Shown piece after piece: positions 54,639 to 62,817 of a stretch of DNA of 64,000 nt; position 1 is the stretch's first letter, and every line of letters starts with the position of its first letter. Origin of the DNA: JANRKN01 sp033763435. GTDB lineage: Bacteria; Planctomycetota; Phycisphaerae; Phycisphaerales; UBA1924. The position numbers and the translations under genes were made by a program. Location: the NCBI GenBank assembly GCA_033763435.1, contig JANRKN010000007.1:7904-71903 (forward strand). The letters are read 5' to 3'. The notes beneath the pieces are model-generated. The model saw only the letters and a program-made list of their open reading frames with translations, did not search any database and had not been told where the DNA came from.

Positions 54639-55832
54639 ATGACCACCACGCTCTCGGCCCCGACCGCCCAGGAACTGCCCACGCTCGCGCGGTTCATGCA
54701 CTACGCCTTTGCCGGGCCCGTCGACGGGTGCCTCGAATGGCTCAACACGCACACGCCCGCGAACCTGCGCGTCGTGCGTGATGCCGCCGGCGCGCCCGCG
54801 TCGGCACTTGCGCAGATCCCGATGGGGCAGTTCTTCGGCGGGCGCAGCGTGCCGATGGTCGGCATCGCGGGCGTCGCCGTGCCCCCCGAGCGACGCGGGC
54901 AGGGCCTTGGCCTCGACATGATGCGCGCCTGCATCCGCGAGCTGGCCGATCGGCGCGTCGCACTCTCGGGCCTCTACGCCTCGACGAAGGCGCTGTATCA
55001 CCAGGTGGGCTTTGGACTGGCGGGGCACCGTGTGGAACTGAAGGCGCCGCTCGATCAGCTCGGTGTGCGCGAGCGCGGCGCATCGATCGTCGCGCTCGGC
55101 GATGCCGACGAGCCCGCGGTGCGCGACTGCTACTCGCGATTTGCCCGCGCAACGACCGGGATGCTCGACCGCCCCGAGTACATCTGGAAACGCACGCGCG
55201 ACTGGCGAGGGCAGACGTACACCGGCTTCGGCGTGCGATCTGACGAGCTCGGCGGCGCGGGCCTCGAGGGCTACGTCTTCCTCGCGCAGCCGCCCAACCC
55301 CTCGCGAGGCAAGCACGACGTGGTCCTCTCCGATCTGGCCTTCACCTCGCCCCGCGCCGCGCGCCGACTGCTCGGCTTCCTCGCTGACTTTGCCATGATG
55401 GCCTCGACCGTGACCTTTCACGGCTCGCCGAACCACCCGCTGCTCGCCCTCACGCCTCAGCAGGTCTTCACGCTCACCACCCGCGAACTCTGGATGACCC
55501 GCATCACGCACCTCGAATCCGCCCTCACCTCGCGCGGCTACCCCGCGGCGCTCTCAGGCCGGATTACGCTCGAAGTCGAAGACGATCTCATCGACGCCCA
55601 CCGCGGCGCGTGGGACATCCGCGTCGAGCACAGCTCGGCAAGCGTACTGAAAGGCGCGGGCCCCGGGCCCATCGCGCGCGTGCACATCCGCGAGCTTGCC
55701 TCGCTGTACTCCGGGCTCTTCACACCCGTGCAGGCGCGGCTCGCCGGGCTCATCGACGCGGGCGATGAGGCCTGCGAGGTGCTCGGCGCGATGTTCGCGA
55801 GCGGGACGCCCGCCATGACCGACTTCTTCTGA
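54639..55832 (+). CDS. Eis-like GNAT N-acetyltransferase
   Basis: The 397-residue protein has the Eis architecture: a GNAT domain with the acetyl-CoA pyrophosphate loop in VAVPPERRGQGLGLDMMRA and LYASTKALYHQVGFGLAG, a second GNAT-like half, and a C-terminal sterol-carrier-like domain ending in Phe, whose carboxylate acts as base in Eis enzymes. Mycobacterial Eis acetylates aminoglycosides and proteins; here the substrate is unknown. It starts at ATG 54639. Confidence 0.83.
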   Translation: MTTTLSAPTAQELPTLARFMHYAFAGPVDGCLEWLNTHTPANLRVVRDAAGAPASALAQIPMGQFFGGRSVPMVGIAGVAVPPERRGQGLGLDMMRACIRELADRRVALSGLYASTKALYHQVGFGLAGHRVELKAPLDQLGVRERGASIVALGDADEPAVRDCYSRFARATTGMLDRPEYIWKRTRDWRGQTYTGFGVRSDELGGAGLEGYVFLAQPPNPSRGKHDVVLSDLAFTSPRAARRLLGFLADFAMMASTVTFHGSPNHPLLALTPQQVFTLTTRELWMTRITHLESALTSRGYPAALSGRITLEVEDDLIDAHRGAWDIRVEHSSASVLKGAGPGPIARVHIRELASLYSGLFTPVQARLAGLIDAGDEACEVLGAMFASGTPAMTDFF

Positions 55833-55860
55833 ACGCCGAACGACGATCGTCGTTTCGGCA

Positions 55861-55898
55861 AAAAGCACAACCCCCGGCCACGAGACCGGGGGTTGTGA
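55861..55898 (-). terminator. terminator at the end of the first sorting-tail gene (possibly bidirectional)
   Basis: A perfect 12-base stem, CACAACCCCCGG with CCGGGGGTTGTG, and 8-base loop. On the minus strand it is followed by a run of T (five A at 55861-55865 on the plus strand). It lies between convergent genes, 40 bases past the stop of the minus-strand gene, and could also stop the Eis-like transcript. Confidence 0.85.
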
Positions 55899-55938
55899 GC
55901 GTTAACCAAGATCAGCTCCCCGCGTGGGGAGCGACGGT

Positions 55939-56646
55939 TCAGCGACGGCGACGGGTCGCGGCCAGGCCAGCGAGGCCGAGCAGCGCCGCGGCGCCGGGGG
56001 TCGGGATCACGGTGCCGCTGACCGTGATGTTGTCCAGACGTGCCGCGCCGTTGCTGTTCACGTTGAAGCCCGAGAAGCGGATGCGCAGGAACGAGGCCGA
56101 CCGGTTCTCGATCGAGTTGACCGAGGACAGGTCGATCACGCGCGCCGCGGCCGCGAAGTTGCCGTCGCGGAGCGTCGAGTACGACGTGAAGTCGGTGAAG
56201 CTGACGCCGTCGGTCGAGTAGCCGATCGTGACGGTCGTCGGGCCGGTGCTGCTGTAGCGCTCGGCGTAGCTGAGCGACAGGTCGAGGAAGTTGGTCGCAT
56301 CAAAGCGGAGGAAGATCGACTTTCCCTCACCGCGGTTCTGGCTGTCGTTGCGGAGGCCGAGCCCCTGGCCAGCAGCAAAGCCGGGCTGGGCGTTGACAAT
56401 CGAGCCCGTCAAGAGCTGCATCGAGCCCTGCTGAATCGCGTTGGGCGCGGGGCTGCCGTCGTACTTCGGCGCATCGGTGTCGAGAATCGCGAGGCCCGCG
56501 TTGGCCTTGACGTCGGCGTTGAAGGGCCACGCGAGGTTGAAGTTCTGCGAGGGGGCCGAGGTGGGGAACGCCCAGTAGGCGACGACCGCGGACTGCGCGG
56601 AACCAGCGACGGCCGCGAGGGCCGCCAAAGCGATCACGTTCTTCAT
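55939..56646 (-). CDS. secreted protein with PEP-CTERM-like sorting tail (A)
   Basis: The 235-residue protein has a signal peptide (VIALAALAAVAGSAQSA), a beta-rich body typical of extracellular adhesin-like proteins, and a C-terminal tail of PTPGAAALLGLAGLA followed by basic residues. This is the layout of PEP-CTERM sorting tails (motif, hydrophobic helix, Arg cluster) but with P-T-PG in place of PEP. It would be exported and held in the membrane until an exosortase-like enzyme processes it. A purine-rich GGAAGAGAGAGAG leader precedes the ATG. No function is assignable to the body. Confidence 0.82.
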   Translation of the reverse strand: MKNVIALAALAAVAGSAQSAVVAYWAFPTSAPSQNFNLAWPFNADVKANAGLAILDTDAPKYDGSPAPNAIQQGSMQLLTGSIVNAQPGFAAGQGLGLRNDSQNRGEGKSIFLRFDATNFLDLSLSYAERYSSTGPTTVTIGYSTDGVSFTDFTSYSTLRDGNFAAAARVIDLSSVNSIENRSASFLRIRFSGFNVNSNGAARLDNITVSGTVIPTPGAAALLGLAGLAATRRRR

Positions 56647-56842
56647 GTACTCTCTCTCTTCCTAAAAACCCTGCCTGAACGGCCGTCGACCCCGCCGCGC
56701 GGAACTGCGGCGGACGACCTGCCCAAGCCTGCCAAGCATACCCCACAGACCGCCAACCCGAAAGGAAAATCTCCCGCCATTCACCCGCACAAGCCCCGGA
56801 AGCGCCAGCACTTGCGGATCAGGGTGCGAGCGTCCGAAAACA

Positions 56843-56890
56843 CCCCGACCCTCGGAGACCATCCGCGAGGACGGGCCCTGAGGGTCGGGG
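56843..56890 (-). terminator. probable terminator of the second sorting-tail gene
   Basis: On the minus strand an 11-base perfect stem (CCCCGACCCTC and GAGGGTCGGGG, 26-base loop) is followed by TGTTTTC. It lies 42 bases past the stop. The loop is longer than usual, so certainty is moderate. Confidence 0.5.
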
Positions 56891-56932
56891 ATGGGGGTCG
56901 GGTGGCGAAGCGGGGAATGGCCGAAGGCCGGA

Positions 56933-57565
56933 TCAGCGACGACGACGCAGCGCGGCCAGACCCGCGAGGCCGAGAATCGCCGCAGCGCCCGGCGCGGGAA
57001 CGGTCAGCACGCGGATGAAGTCGCCGGGGTTGGCGATCCGCAGGCTGAACTCGATGCGGCGCGTCGAGAGCGAGATGCCGAAGCCGTCGCCGTTCGCGCC
57101 CAGTTCGAGGCCGCGCTGGTCAACGTTGGGGGTGAAGAGTGTGCCCAGGCCGAGGAAGTCCGTCAGATCAAGGCGACGGAGGCCCGTGCCGTTGCGGACG
57201 ATCACGCCGATGATGTCGTCGGAGAACGTGACCGAGCCGCTCGCGGACGCGCTGCTCGTGCTGGGCGAATCGAAGTGGATGTAGTGGCTCGACACCCGCG
57301 TGCCTGCGGCGAGCACGAACGAGCCGAGGTCGGTTGAGTCGTTGTACAGGCCCGGCGCGATGGCATCGACCGTCACGTCGCGGTCGAGGGCGACGTCCTG
57401 GGCCTCGTCCCACGCGTAGATGACCGTCGAACTGGTCAGGACGTTGAGCTGGGCGTCGGCGGGGCGGGCGATTTGGGTCGCGGCGCCGGACGTCGCAACG
57501 ATGGACGCGGAGGCCGAGCCCGCGACAAGCGCGCAGGCGGCCACGGACAACACGATGGAACGCAT
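56933..57565 (-). CDS. secreted protein with PEP-CTERM-like sorting tail (B)
   Basis: The 210-residue protein has a signal peptide (LSVAACALVAGSASAS), a beta-rich body and the tail PAPGAAAILGLAGLAALRRRR-type (motif, 14-residue hydrophobic stretch, four Arg). The tail is almost the same as that of protein A while the bodies differ, as expected for a shared sorting signal. A GAGAGGAGAGAGAC leader precedes the ATG. Both genes lie just before the signal peptidase gene on the opposite strand. Confidence 0.82.
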   Translation of the reverse strand: MRSIVLSVAACALVAGSASASIVATSGAATQIARPADAQLNVLTSSTVIYAWDEAQDVALDRDVTVDAIAPGLYNDSTDLGSFVLAAGTRVSSHYIHFDSPSTSSASASGSVTFSDDIIGVIVRNGTGLRRLDLTDFLGLGTLFTPNVDQRGLELGANGDGFGISLSTRRIEFSLRIANPGDFIRVLTVPAPGAAAILGLAGLAALRRRR

Positions 57566-57855
57566 GTCTCTCTCCTCTCAAAGGCTCTCAGTCGCCCGGC
57601 CGGCGGAACGGCGCGGGCGGCTGCCGGAGGACTCCAACGCCGCTCGGGCGGGGCATTGCAGCTTCCTCCCGCATTCTCGCGAGAACGCGCCCCGAACGCC
57701 AGAGGCATCCACCCCGTCCGCGCGCTTTCGGTGAGACCGTGGGCCCACGCCCGGCCCGAGGCATCCGATGGTCGGGGTATGTGGGCGAGGATGGAGAGGC
57801 TGGGGAAAGCGCGGCCGGGAACCCCGCTCACCGCGGGCGGATACCCTGCACCCGC

Positions 57856-59583
57856 ATGAGCGGACCAGGGACGGGCCAGCAGACGCAGTCGTCGATCGTC
57901 GAGACGATCACCACCGTGATCATCTCCTTCACGCTCGCGTTCGTCGCGCGCGGGTTCGTGATCGAAGCCTTTGTGATCCCCACCGGCTCGATGGCCCCGA
58001 CCCTCCTCGGCGCCCACGCGAGGCTCGAAAACCCCAACTCGGGCGCCGAGTGGACCGTCTCTCCCCGGCCCGACGACTACCCCGACCGCTTCAACCGCAT
58101 GGTCGCGAACCCGACCATGCCCAACCTTCAGGTCACGGACCCGCTCACCCGCGAGCCGCTGCGCTTCGGCTCGGCCCCCACGCGCTCGGGCGACCGCATC
58201 TTCGTGCTCAAGTACCTCCCGGGCGTCTATGGCCCCGAGCGCTACGACTCGGTCGTCTTCCGCTATCCCGTCGACCCCGCGCAGAACTTCATCAAGCGCC
58301 TCATCGGCCTGCCCAACGAAGAGATCGCCCTCGTCGACGGCGAGGTCTTCAGCCGTCCGGCGTCCAAGGCCATGCCCGGCTCGCCCTCGGACTGGAACGG
58401 CGAAGGTTGGGCCATCACCCGCAAGCCCGAGCGCATCCAGCGATCGGTCTGGCAGCCGGTGTTCGATTCCGCGCACACGCCCCGGCGTGCCTCACGCGAC
58501 GGCGTGCGCTGGTTCCGCTCGCCCTGGCTCCCCAGCATCGCGCCCGAGGCGCCGGTCATTCCGACCGACCCCGTCCCAACAGGCACGCCTACCTCGACCG
58601 GCGATTGGACGATCGACGACCGCGCGGTGTACGAGCTCAAGTCTGCCGGGCCCGCGACGCTGACGTGGAACAGCGCCGAATGGCCCATCAACGACAGCCT
58701 TGCGTACAACGAGACCGAGCGCTCGCCGTTCGGCCCCTTCCCCACCGCCGACATGCGCGTGCGGATGTCGATCGTCCCCGAGAAGACGCCCGTGGGCCTC
58801 GAATTCCTGCTCGAAGGCCTGGGCCATCAGTTCCGCGCGGTGGTCGATCCGCAGTCGCGGAGCGCGCGGCTCGAGATGAGGCCCGCCGCGAAGGACTCGG
58901 CGTGGGTCAAGCTGGGCGAGGGCTCGATCCCCGGCGGTTCGCTCACGCCGGGGCGCGCGAGCACGCTCGAGTTCTGGCATGCCGACCAGGCGCTCTGGCT
59001 GTTTGTTGACGGTTCACGCGTCGCGCGGGGCGAGTACGACTGGAACCCCGCGACCCGCATTTCCTCGGCGATGGGCATCAGCCTCGCCGAGATCCTCCAG
59101 CGCGACCTCGTTTCCGACGGCGTGCAGACCGTGCCCATCAAGGGCAAGTTTCCGCCGGGCGACACGATCCTGGGCGTGGCGGACCGCTACCGGCCCTCGG
59201 GCGTGCGGCTCACGTTCACGGGTGGGCCCGCGAAGATCACGCGCCTCGCGCTCGATCGCGACCTCTTCTATCGCCCCGGCTCGTACCTGCCCGATCCGAG
59301 CAATCCGCGCCGGGGCCAGCCGCTGCTGGGCGCGCATCCGTCGCAGCCGCTCGTGCTGAGCCCGACGCAGTACTTCCTGTGCGGGGACAACAGCGCCAAC
59401 AGCGACGACGGAAGGTCCTGGCGCCCGCCCGAGCCGTGGGTCGCGAAGGAGATCGACGCGACGCAGGGCATCGTGCCGCGCGAGCTGCTCGCGGGCAAGG
59501 CGTTCGTCGTCTACTTCCCTGCGCCCGACTGGAGCCGGCGGGTGCCGATCCCGGACTTCGGGCACATGCGTTGGATTTGGTAA
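57856..59583 (+). CDS. lepB: signal peptidase I with a large inserted region
   Basis: The 575-residue enzyme removes signal peptides from exported proteins. It has an N-terminal helix, the Ser motif VIPTGSMAPTLLG (Ser near 45), RYDSVVFRYPVDPAQNFIKRLIGLPNEEI with the general-base Lys near 146, and the C-terminal box CGDNSANSDDGRSW near 511. About 365 residues separate Lys and box E, against about 130 in E. coli LepB. The insert includes a beta-rich part (about 290-400) that resembles a LamG-like sandwich. It may modulate substrates or bind the envelope. The two sorting-tail genes are next door. Confidence 0.9.
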   Translation: MSGPGTGQQTQSSIVETITTVIISFTLAFVARGFVIEAFVIPTGSMAPTLLGAHARLENPNSGAEWTVSPRPDDYPDRFNRMVANPTMPNLQVTDPLTREPLRFGSAPTRSGDRIFVLKYLPGVYGPERYDSVVFRYPVDPAQNFIKRLIGLPNEEIALVDGEVFSRPASKAMPGSPSDWNGEGWAITRKPERIQRSVWQPVFDSAHTPRRASRDGVRWFRSPWLPSIAPEAPVIPTDPVPTGTPTSTGDWTIDDRAVYELKSAGPATLTWNSAEWPINDSLAYNETERSPFGPFPTADMRVRMSIVPEKTPVGLEFLLEGLGHQFRAVVDPQSRSARLEMRPAAKDSAWVKLGEGSIPGGSLTPGRASTLEFWHADQALWLFVDGSRVARGEYDWNPATRISSAMGISLAEILQRDLVSDGVQTVPIKGKFPPGDTILGVADRYRPSGVRLTFTGGPAKITRLALDRDLFYRPGSYLPDPSNPRRGQPLLGAHPSQPLVLSPTQYFLCGDNSANSDDGRSWRPPEPWVAKEIDATQGIVPRELLAGKAFVVYFPAPDWSRRVPIPDFGHMRWIW

Positions 59584-59601
59584 CGGTTGAACCGGTCATC
59601 G

Positions 59602-60678
59602 ATGAGTACCACTGTGACGACTTCCAAACCGCGGATTCTGACGGGCGACACGCCGACCTCGACGGGCCTGCACCTCGGGCACTTCGTGGGCTCGCTTGAG
59701 AATCGCCTCGCGCTGCAGGATTCCTACGACTGCTATTTCCTGATCGCGAACGTCCATGCCTTCACGACGCTGGCCGAGAAGCCCGCGGACGTGCGAGCGA
59801 ACACGCTGGGCATCGTCAAGGACTGGCTCGCGGTGGGCCTCGACCCTGAGAAGAGCACGTTCGTGCTGCAGAGCGAGATCCCGGCGATCGCGGAGCTGAC
59901 GTTCCTCTTCGCGATGCTGCTGCCGTTCAACCGGGTGATGAACAACCCGACGATCAAGACCGAGATCGAGCTCAAGGGCCTGGGCGATTCGTACTCGTTC
60001 GGCTTCCCGCTCTACGCGGTCGGCCAGTGCGCGGACATTCTGGCCTTCCGCCCGGAGCTGGTGCCGGTGGGCGAGGATCAGGAAGCGCACATCGAGATGT
60101 GCCGGGCCGTCGCGGGCAAGTTCAACCAGATGTACTGCGGCGTGGGCAATCGCGTTCCGCCGGAGGAACACGTCAAGGCCGGCGGTCTGTTCCCGGTGCC
60201 CAAGGCCAAGATCGGGCGCGTCGCGCGGCTCATGGGCATCGACGGCACGAACAAGATGTCCAAGAGCCTGGGCAACGCGATCTTCCTGTACGACACCGCC
60301 AAGGACGTTCAGAAGAAGATCAACAAGATCACGACCGGGCGCCAGAGCCCGACCGAGCCGGGCGACCCGAACAACATTCTGATGCAGTACGTGGATGCGT
60401 TCATCGGGGGCGAGCGCGCCGGGGAGCTCAAGCGCCGGTATGCCGCGGGAGACAACCTGGGCGACGGGCACGTCAAGCAGGAGCTGGGCGAGGCGATCAA
60501 CCGCCTTCTGGAGCCCATGCGGCTGCGTCGCGCGGCGCTGGAAACCCCCGAGGGCGAACGGCGCGTTCACGAAGTCATCGCGCAGGGCATCAAGCGCGCG
60601 AACGTCGTCGCCGAGGAAACGCTGTACCTCGCGAAGAAGGCGATGAAGCTCGACTTCGGCGCGCGGACGATCGGCTGA
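59602..60678 (+). CDS. trpS: tryptophan--tRNA ligase
   Basis: The 358-residue class I synthetase charges tRNA-Trp. It has TGDTPTSTGLHLGHFVGSLEN with the HLGH (HIGH) motif, the Trp-pocket region VGEDQEAHIEM and the KMSKS loop in GTNKMSKSLGN. Length is standard for bacterial TrpS. ATG 59602 is chosen, 18 bases after lepB, so the two are probably cotranscribed; a TTG at 59587 would add five residues. Confidence 0.97.
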   Translation: MSTTVTTSKPRILTGDTPTSTGLHLGHFVGSLENRLALQDSYDCYFLIANVHAFTTLAEKPADVRANTLGIVKDWLAVGLDPEKSTFVLQSEIPAIAELTFLFAMLLPFNRVMNNPTIKTEIELKGLGDSYSFGFPLYAVGQCADILAFRPELVPVGEDQEAHIEMCRAVAGKFNQMYCGVGNRVPPEEHVKAGGLFPVPKAKIGRVARLMGIDGTNKMSKSLGNAIFLYDTAKDVQKKINKITTGRQSPTEPGDPNNILMQYVDAFIGGERAGELKRRYAAGDNLGDGHVKQELGEAINRLLEPMRLRRAALETPEGERRVHEVIAQGIKRANVVAEETLYLAKKAMKLDFGARTIG

Positions 60679-60684
60679 ACCGCG

Positions 60685-62817
60685 TCAGCGGTCGGCATCC
60701 AGACGATCCAGCACCGACGACGCGAGGCGATTCAGATACGCCCGCAGCTCGCCGTCTTCGCGCGCGCCCGAGAGCTCGCTCGCGGCGCGGGCAATGTTGT
60801 CGAGGTCCTCTCGCAGGTCGAGCGCGAACACGGGCCTTGAAGCATCGATCGTGCGGGGCGGGCCCAGCGCGGCGCGGAGCAGCATCGGCTGTGCGGGCGC
60901 GGGGCCCACGCGAGATTCCAGCTCACGCGCGATCCGCCCGAGCACCAGCGCCGCCGCGTGCGAATCGCCAGAAGCCGAGCGCATCGAACGCACCTCCCCC
61001 ACCGCGCGACCATCCTCGCCCCGCAGAAGCGCGCTCACCGCCTCGGCGCAGCGGTCAGAGAGACCCGCGATGAGCCGACGCGACTGATCGCCCGGCACAG
61101 TCCAGCCGGGCCAGCGCGCCAAGGCCGAGCCCAAGCCCGAACTCAGACCGGCAGAATCTTCCGCCGCTTCGATCGCGTCGGCAGCGTCGCGCAGCGTGCC
61201 GAGCACCTCGGCCATCGCTTCGAGCCTCGCGGCCTCGGCGAGCGCAGGCTTGGTCGTGCGCCCCTGATAGCCGCGGATCCACGCGGCGCGAAGCGTGTCG
61301 GCCAGCGCAAGCAGCTCCGCGCTGCGCCCACCCGTGACCTTCGCCCACGCCGAGCCCGCGGGCGCAGCCTTCATCGCCTCCTCGCCCGGCAGCGGCGCGA
61401 ACAGCGCAAAGCGCTCGATCGCCGCCATCTCCGCCAGCGCGTCGTCGCGCTTGTCTTCCTTCGGCAGTTCCTGAGCGCGGATCAGCACACGGTCGGCGAC
61501 GCCCTTGAAGCGATCGATCGGTTCAGGATCGCGCTGGCGGGGCGCGTCGCCCTCGCGCACAGGCGGGAGCGTCGATCCGCCGTCGGACATCATCGCGTTG
61601 AGCCGATGCACGCGGTCCATGTCGCGCAGGCGCCCGCGGTGGACGGTGATCGACGCGAGCACCGCGGGGTCCGAGGCCGAACCGCCCGGCGCGAGCAGCC
61701 TCGGCAGCGCCGCGAGCATCGCGTCCTCGGACTGATCCGCGAGGCGGTCCAGATGCCGAAGCCCGGGCTTGAGATGACGGATGAACTTCGCGTCGCTCGC
61801 GAGCTTGGGGCGCTCAGGCAGCAGCGCGAGCGTACGAGACAGCAGCCGCAGCCGGGGCAGAATGTCGGTGGGTCCGGACGCGCCCGGCAACTGCTGGCGG
61901 ATCTGGGGCAACACGCCGGGGAGCGCGGTGGAGAGCGCCGTGCGCAGCCGCGTCGCCGCGGTTCCGTCTTTGAGGTCCTCCGCGAGCGCGATCGCGGACG
62001 CGACGACGCCGAGCATCTCGAGCGCGCGGGCGCCCCCGGCGCGCTGCTCGGGCTCGAGCATCTGCGCGAGCGCGGAGGCGAGCTCGTCCTGGAGGCTGTC
62101 GAAGACCAGCGCCGGGAGCCATGACGGTCGCTTGGCGAGCGCCGCGGAGACCTGCCCCACCGCCGAGCGCACGTCGCGCGCGCTGGGCGCGAGCGTCGGG
62201 TACTGATCGGCGAGGGCCAGGATGGGCTCGAGTTTGGCCCACGTCTCGGCCGCGGCGCCCGTGAGCGCGATCGGCAGCGGCGCGCCGCCGGGGCTTGCCG
62301 AGATCCACCCGGCGCGCTGCGCGATGTCGGCCTCGGGCCCAAGCGCGCGAACGAGGGGCGCGAGCGCATCGCGCACGCCCGCCTCAAGCACGCTCAGCGG
62401 CAGATCCGCCTCGGCGCGCAGACGCCGCTCAAGCCTCGTGAAATCCGCGGCGAGCATGGGCGCCAGCGCGCCGTGCGCCGCGAGGGCTGATTCGAGCTCA
62501 GGCGCTGCATCCGCGAGCACGCGCCCGAGCGCCGCGCGACCCGACTGCGCCGCGCCCGCGCGCTCGGCGGTTTCGAGCATCGCCGACGCGAGCGAGCGCG
62601 CCGCCGAAGCCGCCTGCGCCGAGGCCCCCTGCCCGGGAGTGCGTGACTCGCGCGACAGTTTCTCGGCCAGCGCCAGCGTCCGCGCGCCCGAACCGGGCTC
62701 GGGCGTGTCGTCGCGCCCAAGGTTCAGGCGCTGGGCGAGCGCGGGCGCCGCGGCGATCGACAGCGCCGCGAGCAGCACCAGCACGGGCCTACGAGAGTTT
62801 GGAGCGTGCGTCGGCAT
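60685..62817 (-). CDS. large exported helical protein, unknown function
   Basis: The 710-residue protein has a signal peptide (VLVLLAALSIAAAPALAQ) and a long body rich in Ala, Leu, Arg and Asp that should be mostly helical. There is no lipobox, membrane helix or motif I recognise. Its 5' end overlaps the end of the glycosyltransferase gene by 29 bases, so it is translated from the same transcript. An envelope or periplasmic role is likely from the signal peptide alone. Confidence 0.75.
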   Translation of the reverse strand: MPTHAPNSRRPVLVLLAALSIAAAPALAQRLNLGRDDTPEPGSGARTLALAEKLSRESRTPGQGASAQAASAARSLASAMLETAERAGAAQSGRAALGRVLADAAPELESALAAHGALAPMLAADFTRLERRLRAEADLPLSVLEAGVRDALAPLVRALGPEADIAQRAGWISASPGGAPLPIALTGAAAETWAKLEPILALADQYPTLAPSARDVRSAVGQVSAALAKRPSWLPALVFDSLQDELASALAQMLEPEQRAGGARALEMLGVVASAIALAEDLKDGTAATRLRTALSTALPGVLPQIRQQLPGASGPTDILPRLRLLSRTLALLPERPKLASDAKFIRHLKPGLRHLDRLADQSEDAMLAALPRLLAPGGSASDPAVLASITVHRGRLRDMDRVHRLNAMMSDGGSTLPPVREGDAPRQRDPEPIDRFKGVADRVLIRAQELPKEDKRDDALAEMAAIERFALFAPLPGEEAMKAAPAGSAWAKVTGGRSAELLALADTLRAAWIRGYQGRTTKPALAEAARLEAMAEVLGTLRDAADAIEAAEDSAGLSSGLGSALARWPGWTVPGDQSRRLIAGLSDRCAEAVSALLRGEDGRAVGEVRSMRSASGDSHAAALVLGRIARELESRVGPAPAQPMLLRAALGPPRTIDASRPVFALDLREDLDNIARAASELSGAREDGELRAYLNRLASSVLDRLDADR

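Noticed and set aside
57674..57685. TTCTCGCGAGAA palindrome before lepB as an operator
   Set aside because: It is a perfect 12-base palindrome but single, without a linked regulator gene; chance is plausible at this GC content.
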